Of a stretch of 14,484 nucleotides of DNA, positions 4,351-11,783 are shown piece by piece (within the stretch, counting starts at the first letter, position 1; each line of letters begins with the position of its first letter). Source of the DNA: an uncultured Anaeroplasmataceae bacterium (GTDB lineage Bacteria; Bacillota_I; Bacilli_A; Acholeplasmatales; Anaeroplasmataceae); contig CAJTTN010000007.1 in NCBI GenBank assembly GCA_910579215.1, positions 1 through 14,484 of the forward strand. Direction: 5' to 3'. The notes below the pieces were generated by a model. The model did not search any database. It was not told the DNA's origin and worked only from the letters and a program-made list of their open reading frames with translations. A program made the translations under genes and the position numbers.

Positions 4351-7300
4351 TTAGAATTTAGATAAGATTCTTTGTACTAACGCTATTTGAGATTTTATCC
4401 AAGGTACAATCGCCTGAAGGAATCTCATAAGTGGAATAGATAATAAGCACAGCATCATTAAGAATACCTTAGCTTGAGTTGTTAACTCCTTAACAACACC
4501 ACCTGTTGTAGTAGATATTGTATTTGGATTTATACGGAAATCTGTTACCACTCCACCTAAAATCAAATTATATTCACTATCAACCTTTGGCATAGGAGAG
4601 CTTGTTACCTGTTTAAAATTTGTATAATATCCATCAATAACATAATATCCACTATCTGTGGTTGTAACATTAGGACAAATACTTGGGTTAGATAAGCGTA
4701 CATTAGTATTTGCTGCACCCTCTGAAGGGATAGTCAAGGAATTTTCTGAAGTCACATAATAGGAGGCATCATAAGGGAAAACTCTTAGCTTTGCATCCTT
4801 ATACTGTTCTGAAATATCAGTAATATTAAAATTTGAAACTGAAATTTGAGAATCTATACCATTTACCAAAACTACACCATCCTTATCAAAGGATAGCGTT
4901 GGCATTTCTATCTTATAGGTATTAGTAGATGGTGTTCCATCCTCTAGAGTTGGAGCTAATTTCTTTCCATTCACAATTAATTCCATAGTAGCAGTATCTA
5001 TCTTTAGAATCAGTTCGTCTCGATTCGTAAGTGTTGTTTTATAGGTTTTATTTTGCGTTTCCTCGGCATTAATATTAGAATTTCTTGCAACAACTATCAA
5101 TTGGTCATTTCTTAATTCTACTGTAGGCATCATACAGATTTGAACATCCTGCGTACGATTTGCTCCATACTTATTATAAAAATTATAATATTCATCTGTT
5201 TGTGTCAATGTGCGCATAACGGGATAAGACTTCTCCCCCACTCTATAAAATAAACATGCGTTCTCATCTAGATGGAAATTCTTTTCATAATCTTTTTGAT
5301 ATAGAATATTAACCTTAGTTCCATCTTCACCCTTATAAAAGATAGGATATCCACCTAATACAATATTTCCATTTGATAGAAAAGACAAATCAGGGATTAC
5401 AACCTCTTCAGAAATTCTTTGCTCATTCAAACGATAATAATATATATTATCCTGCTGAATACAAGAAATGTTTATATTTTTTTCACTTGGATTCTTTTTA
5501 ATATCCCAAAGGACTCTTCCATTAAATACATAATCGTAATCTGCGCTAACTCGAATTTCGGGGATATAGGTTAAAACCTCTTCCTTCTGATTTGGATTGT
5601 AATATTGGGAGAATTTAACTAAAGGACGGAATTCCAAAAATTGTGGTAAGAGGAATGCAATAATTAGAAAGGCTCCATAACAACAAGCACATATCGTTCT
5701 TCTTAAGGAATTTAAAGGCTTACATACCTTAAATAATACCATTAGGCAGGTATGGGTAGCAGAAATACTAATAATCGTTTGAATGGAAATGGCATCTAAA
5801 TCTAAGCTTCCAGAAAGACCAAATATTAACAACGATATAATCATAATGGTTATAGCACCAGGCAAAGCCCCTTTAAGAATATTTCCTAAGAAATTACCAT
5901 CGACTTCTTTATTGTTTGCCTCAAAGCTCAAGAAGAAGGATGGAATACCTATTGCAAATAAATCAATCATAATCAATTGGTTTGTAGAAATTGGATACGC
6001 ACCACCATTTATCATAGCTTGAATAGCAAGCAATAAGGAAAATATCGTTTTCGTTAAAAATAGAGACGCAACATTCGTAACATTGTTTATAACTCTTCTT
6101 CCTTCTGAAACCACCTTAGGCATAGAGTCAAAATTAGAATCTAATAATACTAAGTGACTAACATTACGAGCTGCTTCACTACCTGAAGCAATCGCAATAG
6201 AGCAATCTGCCTCTCGCAAAGCTAAAATATCGTTTACACCATCACCTGTCATAGCTACCTTTTTACCAGCATTTTTCAACGTGGTAACTAAAAGCTTTTT
6301 CTGAGAAGGAGAAACACGACCGAATACAGTATATTTTAAAGCGGCCTTTTCAACCTCTACATCACTTAAACCATCTAAGGAAATATATTCATTAGCATTT
6401 TCTATTCCTGCACGCTCAGAAATCTTAGAAACAGTTAGTGGATCATCTCCTGAAATTACACGGACAGAAACACCACTTTCCTTAAAATAATTAATTGTAT
6501 TAATAGCATCTGGACGTATATTGTCTTCAATTAAAATTAAGGATACTAGCTCTGGAGTGCTTTTAGGAAGCTTTTGCTCCTCAATAGAACCATTGAAATG
6601 TGCTAAGCTTAAAACACGATACCCCATTCCTGCATACTTCTGAACTTCCTTTTTAACCTTATCATACTCCTTTTGTAATACAAATTCAGGAGCTCCTAAA
6701 GCAAAGGTTCCCATTTTATCAAAGGTTACAGCATTATATTTTCTTTGTGAGCTGAAAGGTATTGTTTCTTCAAATTTAATACGCTTATTTAAACCAAATT
6801 TTTTCTGTAATGCAACAGCTGTTAAATTTGTTTCATTTAAGGCATTAAGCATAGCTGAGATTATATTATTGGTTGTAAGACCAAAAAAGCTATTATAGTC
6901 AATCACATTTTGAACACTCATCGTGCCATCTGTAATAGTACCCGTTTTATCCAAGCATAGCACATTTATTCTCGCAAGCATTTCTATACAATATAGCTCT
7001 TGAACTAATACATTCTTTTGAGAGAGCTTGATAACACCTACAAATAGAGCTACTGAGGTCAATAACCATAGGCCTGAAGGAATCATACCAATTATGGCAC
7101 CAGCTGTTTTACGAACAGCTGTAACATAGGAAATATCAGGATTAAAATATTGTAATAAGAAAATCACAACACCTGTAACCATAATAATTGGAGCCATACC
7201 CCAAATGATCCATTTCAAAGATTTTAGCAAATCAGAATTTGGCTTACGATATTTCTTTGCTTGAGCAGAAAGCTTCTCAATGTAATTATCCTTACCGACC

Positions 7301-8163
7301 TTATCAACTCGAGCACGACAGTTTCCTGAAACCACAAACGAACCTGAGAATAATAAATCTCCTGGCTTTTTAATTATGGCATTACTTTCTCCTGTTAGCA
7401 AGGATTCATTAACCTCAATTGTACCACTTACAACTATACTATCAGCACAAATTTGATTTCCAGCCTCATATACAGTTAAATCATCTAATACTACACTACC
7501 TACACTAATTTCTTTTTTCACACCACAACGAATTACAGTAGCACTTGGTGCTGAAAGTAGAGATAGTCGATCAATCGTCTTTTTAGCCTTTAACTCTTGA
7601 TAGGTACCAATAATTATATTCGCTGTAACAATTACTAAGAATACTAGGTCTGTCCAAGCTTGAATTGTCATTAACCATATAGCTATAGATAGAGTTAAAA
7701 TGTTAAAGAAAGTAAAAATATTAGAAAATATAATTTTCTTTCTTGATTTAGTAGATCCCTTTCTAGTAACATTAACTAAATTATCTAAAATTCGCTTTTC
7801 AATTATTTCTTCAGGAAGACCCTTTTCTACATCTGTTTCATATCTTTTGATGCTCTCAGGATTTTTCTTCATAGCCTTTTGATGTTCTTTAACCAAACGA
7901 TGATAGCGTTTATCTGCAAGCTTTTGTTCTTTTTTCTCTCTTTTTTCTCGTTGCTTGCGAACTAGTTCGCTCTCTATGGTTTCCTCGCCAATAACCTTAG
8001 CATCTATTTCTTCATCCAAATTTTCTGCTTCTTCTAAATCTTCCTCTTCATCGATCTCTTCCAAGACCTGTTCTTCCTCTTCTTCTAGAATTTCAGCTTC
8101 TGGCTTTTTCTTTTCCTTTTCTTCCTTTTTTCCGAAAATACTTTTATCATCAAAAGTTGCCAT
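4351..8163 (-). CDS. Giant cation P-type ATPase with a large extracytoplasmic insert
   Basis: A 1270-residue ATP-driven membrane transporter. Residues 1-130 are a charged extension: glutamate-rich (12-70), then lysine/arginine-rich (66-105). The core resembles the CtpE-like cation (probably Ca2+) pumps, an assignment from memory. Helices lie at about 146-166, 169-187, 316-338 and 353-378; the actuator motif is TGES (257-260); the phosphorylation site is D405-KTGT; the hinge has TGDGVND (639-645). Further helices follow at about 697-718, 727-748, 765-785, 793-811 and 822-842. Counting from a cytoplasmic N-terminus, M9 ends outside, so residues about 843-1230 are extracytoplasmic; M10 (1231-1252) returns to a short basic tail. 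M4 has IPSGL where the classical Ca2+ pumps have PEGL. AGGAGG (8171-8176) overlaps the mrnC stop and gives a near-ideal start. CtpE of Mycobacterium is about 800 residues, so this is some 470 longer. The transported ion is not determined by the sequence. Confidence 0.92.
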   Translation of the reverse strand: MATFDDKSIFGKKEEKEKKKPEAEILEEEEEQVLEEIDEEEDLEEAENLDEEIDAKVIGEETIESELVRKQREKREKKEQKLADKRYHRLVKEHQKAMKKNPESIKRYETDVEKGLPEEIIEKRILDNLVNVTRKGSTKSRKKIIFSNIFTFFNILTLSIAIWLMTIQAWTDLVFLVIVTANIIIGTYQELKAKKTIDRLSLLSAPSATVIRCGVKKEISVGSVVLDDLTVYEAGNQICADSIVVSGTIEVNESLLTGESNAIIKKPGDLLFSGSFVVSGNCRARVDKVGKDNYIEKLSAQAKKYRKPNSDLLKSLKWIIWGMAPIIMVTGVVIFLLQYFNPDISYVTAVRKTAGAIIGMIPSGLWLLTSVALFVGVIKLSQKNVLVQELYCIEMLARINVLCLDKTGTITDGTMSVQNVIDYNSFFGLTTNNIISAMLNALNETNLTAVALQKKFGLNKRIKFEETIPFSSQRKYNAVTFDKMGTFALGAPEFVLQKEYDKVKKEVQKYAGMGYRVLSLAHFNGSIEEQKLPKSTPELVSLILIEDNIRPDAINTINYFKESGVSVRVISGDDPLTVSKISERAGIENANEYISLDGLSDVEVEKAALKYTVFGRVSPSQKKLLVTTLKNAGKKVAMTGDGVNDILALREADCSIAIASGSEAARNVSHLVLLDSNFDSMPKVVSEGRRVINNVTNVASLFLTKTIFSLLLAIQAMINGGAYPISTNQLIMIDLFAIGIPSFFLSFEANNKEVDGNFLGNILKGALPGAITIMIISLLIFGLSGSLDLDAISIQTIISISATHTCLMVLFKVCKPLNSLRRTICACCYGAFLIIAFLLPQFLEFRPLVKFSQYYNPNQKEEVLTYIPEIRVSADYDYVFNGRVLWDIKKNPSEKNINISCIQQDNIYYYRLNEQRISEEVVIPDLSFLSNGNIVLGGYPIFYKGEDGTKVNILYQKDYEKNFHLDENACLFYRVGEKSYPVMRTLTQTDEYYNFYNKYGANRTQDVQICMMPTVELRNDQLIVVARNSNINAEETQNKTYKTTLTNRDELILKIDTATMELIVNGKKLAPTLEDGTPSTNTYKIEMPTLSFDKDGVVLVNGIDSQISVSNFNITDISEQYKDAKLRVFPYDASYYVTSENSLTIPSEGAANTNVRLSNPSICPNVTTTDSGYYVIDGYYTNFKQVTSSPMPKVDSEYNLILGGVVTDFRINPNTISTTTGGVVKELTTQAKVFLMMLCLLSIPLMRFLQAIVPWIKSQIALVQRILSKF

Positions 8164-8174
8164 AGAATTACCTC

Positions 8175-8552
8175 CTAATCTCTTTTTAGAGAAATTGCAA
8201 TCAATTCCTCTAAACGTTCTTTATTATCTATTAAATATAAATATCCTAACAAAGCCTCAAACCCTGTAGCATCTAAATAGTTAGCTAAATCTACATGTTT
8301 ACGCTTTGTATGGACATGAGAGTTTCGCCCTCTTTTAAAGATAGCGAGCTCCTCCTCTGTTAAGATGTTTCCTTCTAAGAAAGCATGCATACTACTTGCT
8401 TGTGCAAGAGCGCTAGTATAGCCTGTTACCATGCGATGCAAATCATTAACCTTAGTCAATCCCATAGCCAAAGCATGCTTTCTAACATATATTTCATAAA
8501 TTGCATCTCCTATATATGCCAAACATAAGCCATTATAAAGATTACAATTCAT
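8175..8552 (-). CDS. mrnC: Mini-ribonuclease III
   Basis: A dimeric RNase III-type nuclease without a double-stranded-RNA-binding domain, which matures the ends of 23S rRNA in Bacillus. The RNase III signature is present as LAYIGDAIYEIYVR (D16 and E20 in the metal site), followed by KRGRNSHVHTKRKHVD and FEALLGYLYL with the second acidic site. It is 125 residues, slightly short at both ends compared with Bacillus MrnC (about 143). The ATG follows the cysS stop codon directly (TAAATG), with GGGG about ten bases upstream, so translation is coupled to cysS. The cysS-mrnC pair is conserved in Firmicutes; the following ATPase gene is not part of that usual pair. Confidence 0.94.
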   Translation of the reverse strand: MNCNLYNGLCLAYIGDAIYEIYVRKHALAMGLTKVNDLHRMVTGYTSALAQASSMHAFLEGNILTEEELAIFKRGRNSHVHTKRKHVDLANYLDATGFEALLGYLYLIDNKERLEELIAISLKRD

Positions 8553-9881
8553 TTATAAAATACCCCATTCTGTCAACTGTATACGATAACCATCTGCTGC
8601 CGCAAAATCTTTATCATTCCTAGCCTGATTCCATTTCCTATAAACCTCTAATTGCTCTTTAGACATAGGATGAACAAATAAATTTATTCCTAGAACTTCT
8701 AGTATTTTTTGCATAGTGCTTAAATTTACTGCAATGGCATCACAATTTTTAGAGCGTATGGAAACATTTAAATCCTTAGTTATTTTCTCTATAAGCATCA
8801 TAACATTTTGAACATTGAAATCCTGATTCATATATTCTTCAAATTCATGCATTAATTGCGGATTTGGCAAATTGACTTTGATACCTATAAGTTGTAATTC
8901 ATAAAGTCCTTGCTTATAAGCTCTTTGCCATTTTACAAAAATTTTTTCGTACTGCTCAAATAGCTCATTCGTGTAAGAAAAATTATTTCGATAAGGTGTA
9001 AATAGTAGTACCATCCGCAGAATCATTCCAGTAATAGTATTCTCCAAATCCTTTACATAAATTACATTTCCTTTTGATTTGGACATTTTTTGCCCCTCAA
9101 GCTCCAATCTGCCAACATGTGTCCAATATTTAGCAAGAGAATTATGAAATAATGCTTCACTTTGCGCAATTTCGTTCTCATGGTGAGGAAACTTTAAATC
9201 CATTCCGCCACCATGAATATCTATTTCACCTTGAAAAAGCTTATGATTCATAACAACACATTCTGTATGCCAGCCTGGTCTTCCTTCTCCAAAAGGAGAT
9301 TTCCATTTGATTCCCACATCTGTTTTTTTCCATAAGGTAAAATCTAGAGGATTTTCCTTCTTTGTGTTAACAGAAATTCTAGCTCCTTGTTCTAATTCAT
9401 CACTTATTTGATTCGATAAGCAACCATAATTAGGAATTTTATTAACACGGAAGAAAACATCGCCTTCCACCACATAAGCATAGTCCTTTTCAATCAACTC
9501 TTCAATAAAAGAAATCATTTCATCTATATATTCTGTAGCATGCGGAATAAAATCTGGTTTTTGACTACCTAATGTTTTTACTGACTCAAAATAACTCTTT
9601 TCATAGAATTCTGCAATTTCTTTTTCTGGTTTTTTCTCTTTGATTGCTTGATTAATTATTTTGTCATCAATATCTGTAATATTAGATGCAAAGCAAACCT
9701 CATATCCTAAATATTTTAAATAGTTTCTTACCATATCATAAAATACAACTGGTCTAGCATTCCCTATATGAATATGGTTATAAACCGTAGGACCACAGAC
9801 ATACATATTTACTTTTCCTTTGTGAATAGGCTCAAACTCTTCTATCTGATTTGATAAAGAATTATATATCCTAAGTCCCAT
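8553..9881 (-). CDS. cysS: Cysteinyl-tRNA synthetase
   Basis: Class I aminoacyl-tRNA synthetase charging tRNA-Cys. Numbered from the chosen start (442 residues), the ATP-binding HIGN is at 38-41 and KMSKS at 265-269. The zinc ligands that select cysteine are complete: C29, C208 (GWHTEC), H233 or H234, and E237 (FPHHENE). An all-alpha anticodon-binding part fills the C-terminus and ends with the usual RNDKDFAAADGYR segment. I chose the ATG at 9881 because AGGAG (9891-9895) lies nine bases upstream; the ATG at 9890 directly abuts that site and cannot use it. A terminator-like hairpin stands 25 bp upstream. I see no T-box leader in this short gap. mrnC follows with no gap. Confidence 0.96.
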   Translation of the reverse strand: MGLRIYNSLSNQIEEFEPIHKGKVNMYVCGPTVYNHIHIGNARPVVFYDMVRNYLKYLGYEVCFASNITDIDDKIINQAIKEKKPEKEIAEFYEKSYFESVKTLGSQKPDFIPHATEYIDEMISFIEELIEKDYAYVVEGDVFFRVNKIPNYGCLSNQISDELEQGARISVNTKKENPLDFTLWKKTDVGIKWKSPFGEGRPGWHTECVVMNHKLFQGEIDIHGGGMDLKFPHHENEIAQSEALFHNSLAKYWTHVGRLELEGQKMSKSKGNVIYVKDLENTITGMILRMVLLFTPYRNNFSYTNELFEQYEKIFVKWQRAYKQGLYELQLIGIKVNLPNPQLMHEFEEYMNQDFNVQNVMMLIEKITKDLNVSIRSKNCDAIAVNLSTMQKILEVLGINLFVHPMSKEQLEVYRKWNQARNDKDFAAADGYRIQLTEWGIL

Positions 9882-9906
9882 ATTGCTCATCTCCTATAAC
9901 TAGCAT

Positions 9907-9925
9907 AAAAAGGAGCACATGCTCC
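9907..9925 (-). terminator. Terminator after the GLUG lipoprotein gene
   Basis: Minus strand GGAGCA-TG-TGCTCC (9925-9912) followed by five T residues. It lies just after the lipoprotein stop codon and 25 bp before the cysS start. Confidence 0.7.
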
Positions 9926-9927
9926 AA

Positions 9928-11511
9928 TTAATGCTTTAAGATTAAATCACGAATTACTTCTGAAAATAAATCCAAATCCTTACTCAATGTCCAAGGTGTT
10001 TTTGTAACATTCTTATGTTCATTCGTAATTTCTATCATTTCCTCATATACCATTGTATGTATACTAGAACCATTCTTATCACCAATCTTACCAAGACCTA
10101 AAGAATACCAAACCTTTTGCATGATTTCCTTATCCTCTTCCTTTGGCTCCTCGGCAAATTTTAATTCTAATCCCTTTTCTAGAGGGGCATAAAGACAAAT
10201 TTCATAGGTTGATATATTTTGATTATCTGTAAAACCAGCAAAGCCACCGATATATACAAAGTAGGCTGAAACCACTGTAACAGAAATATCTCCTAAAGCT
10301 GCACAACGTTCTATACGAGATGCATCATTAATATTTCCACCATTAAATCCACCTACACAAAGCTTAAACGTTTCTCTACCAGAACTAGATAGCGTGTTTG
10401 AAGCTTCTGTAATTGTAATGTTAACCTTAGCATAAGAATTCTTTATTCCTTGATTGGAATCATTAACTCCACTAAATCCACCTAGATATAAGCATCCATC
10501 CTTATTAGATGTATAAGAGCAGATTGCTTCCATAGTGCCTTCTACTGAACAATTTTCAATTAAAGAATTCTTGTTCTCTCCAACAAATCCTCCAATATAC
10601 ATTTTTAAACGAACTAATGGAGCATTAAACTTTAACTCTTTTACTGAACAATCTTTTATTGTACAATTGATTGCTTGCCCAACTAAGCCACCTACATAGG
10701 CATAGGAAGAAGACTGTCCAGAATGAGATAATGAGAGTTTGTTTACAGTAACATTCTCAATAACACAACGTCTTGCATAGCCAGCCAAGGCTCCTAAGAA
10801 AGTATTAGAGCGTGTTGCACTATAGGTAACATCCTCTAAAATCAAATTTTTAACAGTTGCGCCTGACATATAACCAAACAAACCTGTATATTGATTACTA
10901 TCCATACTGAAATTATAGATTTTATGTCCATCTCCATCAAAAGATCCTGAAAATGTACTACTAGAATTGAAAATGGATGATATAGATCCACCACAGTCAA
11001 TATCCTTTGTCAGCTTATAATAAGCATCCTTAGTTTTATTCATACCTAAAAGCATATCTAAACTATCAATTAAAATTGGATCATCAGCAGATTCTCCTGT
11101 ACTTAAGGTATTCAATTCTCTTGTAGCAAGAGTTTTCTGTTTTCCTTTAGATGAAATCATCAACTTTACAGAATAGGTTGTATCAGCAATAAGACCTGTA
11201 AAATCTAATGCATTTCCTTTTAAATCTGTAGGTATCGTATCTCCAGAAGGTTTATCAATTGTTACATCCTTTCGAGAAACCTCTTTAGCTTCTTCTCCAG
11301 TAGTACTTACTATAACATAAGACTTTACTCTTTCATTATATAAATCATGATCCTCTGTATCAACATAACTCGCTTTAACAGTTAAAGCCGTTTTAAAAGT
11401 AGTTACCTGTAAACTTCCTTCAATAGCAGGAAGTTTTTCTTCAGTACAGCCTGTTAATAATATTAATAACCCTAAACAAAGGGTAGAACACATTGCAATT
11501 ATACGTTTCAT
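9928..11511 (-). CDS. Surface lipoprotein with FN3-like and GLUG repeats
   Basis: A 527-residue exported protein. The N-terminus MKRIIAMCSTLCLGLLILLTGC is a lipoprotein signal peptide whose lipobox cysteine is C22, so the mature protein should be anchored in the outer face of the membrane. Residues about 32-137 resemble a fibronectin type III or similar beta-sandwich (FTGLIADTTYSVKLMI, ending in LNTLST). From about 205 to 427 there are seven repeats of the GLUG type, built on GLFG, ALAG, GLVG, GFVG, GFSG, GFNG and GFAG, each followed by a strand such as CTIKDCSV, expected to form a beta-helix. An acidic C-terminal part (about 440-527) is unassigned. The ATG at 11511 has AAAGGA ten bases upstream; the TTG at 11520 has only one base of spacing. 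It has its own promoter and terminator. Such proteins often act in adhesion, but this is inferred. Confidence 0.88.
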   Translation of the reverse strand: MKRIIAMCSTLCLGLLILLTGCTEEKLPAIEGSLQVTTFKTALTVKASYVDTEDHDLYNERVKSYVIVSTTGEEAKEVSRKDVTIDKPSGDTIPTDLKGNALDFTGLIADTTYSVKLMISSKGKQKTLATRELNTLSTGESADDPILIDSLDMLLGMNKTKDAYYKLTKDIDCGGSISSIFNSSSTFSGSFDGDGHKIYNFSMDSNQYTGLFGYMSGATVKNLILEDVTYSATRSNTFLGALAGYARRCVIENVTVNKLSLSHSGQSSSYAYVGGLVGQAINCTIKDCSVKELKFNAPLVRLKMYIGGFVGENKNSLIENCSVEGTMEAICSYTSNKDGCLYLGGFSGVNDSNQGIKNSYAKVNITITEASNTLSSSGRETFKLCVGGFNGGNINDASRIERCAALGDISVTVVSAYFVYIGGFAGFTDNQNISTYEICLYAPLEKGLELKFAEEPKEEDKEIMQKVWYSLGLGKIGDKNGSSIHTMVYEEMIEITNEHKNVTKTPWTLSKDLDLFSEVIRDLILKH

Positions 11512-11561
11512 AACACTCAAATCCTTTACATACTAAAAAATTTTTTTTGCACTTCTTCATT

Positions 11562-11590
11562 ATTATATCGTAATTTCAAGGTTCTATCAA
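11562..11590 (-). promoter_or_regulatory. Promoter of the GLUG lipoprotein gene
   Basis: Minus strand: -35 TTGATA (11590-11585), 17-bp spacer, perfect -10 TATAAT (11567-11562). It would give a leader of about 45 nt with an A/T-only stretch before the ribosome site. Confidence 0.8.
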
Positions 11591-11594
11591 GAAC
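11581..11594. repeat. Short inverted repeat over the -35 box
   Basis: GTTCT-ATCA-AGAAC is a perfect 5-bp inverted repeat that covers the -35 hexamer of the lipoprotein promoter. The position would suit a repressor operator, but it is short and could be chance. Confidence 0.3.
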
Positions 11595-11606
11595 AAAGTC
11601 AAATTT

Positions 11607-11649
11607 TAAAACCTTAAATAACATATTTTTTAATAATATTAAGGTTTTA
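11607..11649. repeat. 11-bp inverted repeat upstream of the lipoprotein promoter
   Basis: TAAAACCTTAA (11607-11617) and TTAAGGTTTTA (11639-11649) are perfectly complementary with 21 A/T-rich bases between. It lies just upstream of the promoter and downstream of the terminator of the preceding unit. It could be a weak second terminator or a protein-binding site. Confidence 0.4.
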
Positions 11650-11716
11650 TGTTTAGTGCACTTTTCATTTTTATAAAAATATAAAAATAACTAAACTATT
11701 GTTTTTAAAGAGATTC

Positions 11717-11768
11717 AAAAAAAGCTGCAATAAAATTGATTTGTAGAAAAAATAGTATTGCAGCTTTT
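11717..11768 (-). terminator. Terminator after the leucine-rich lipoprotein gene
   Basis: A 13-bp perfect stem, AAAAGCTGCAATA (minus strand 11768-11756) with TATTGCAGCTTTT (11732-11720), a 23-nt loop, and a run of T residues ending at 11717. It lies 15 bases after the stop codon of the preceding gene. The mirror arrangement also has T residues on the other strand. The stretch 11512-11783 holds only this, the inverted repeats and the promoter. Confidence 0.85.
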
Positions 11769-11783
11769 ATATATCTTTTTTAT

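Noticed and set aside
4335..4364. TTGACA on the plus strand between the ATPase and the small gene, as an antisense promoter
   Set aside because: No acceptable -10 box at 16-18 bp; the best candidates match only half of the consensus.
7955..8269. Forward-strand serine-rich open frame at the ATPase start
   Set aside because: It is the complement of the glutamate-rich extension of the ATPase (GAA/GAG read backwards gives serine codons), so it is an artefact of composition.
9882..9927. T-box riboswitch leader for cysS
   Set aside because: The gap is only about 46 bp and contains just the terminator hairpin; no T-box sequence is present.
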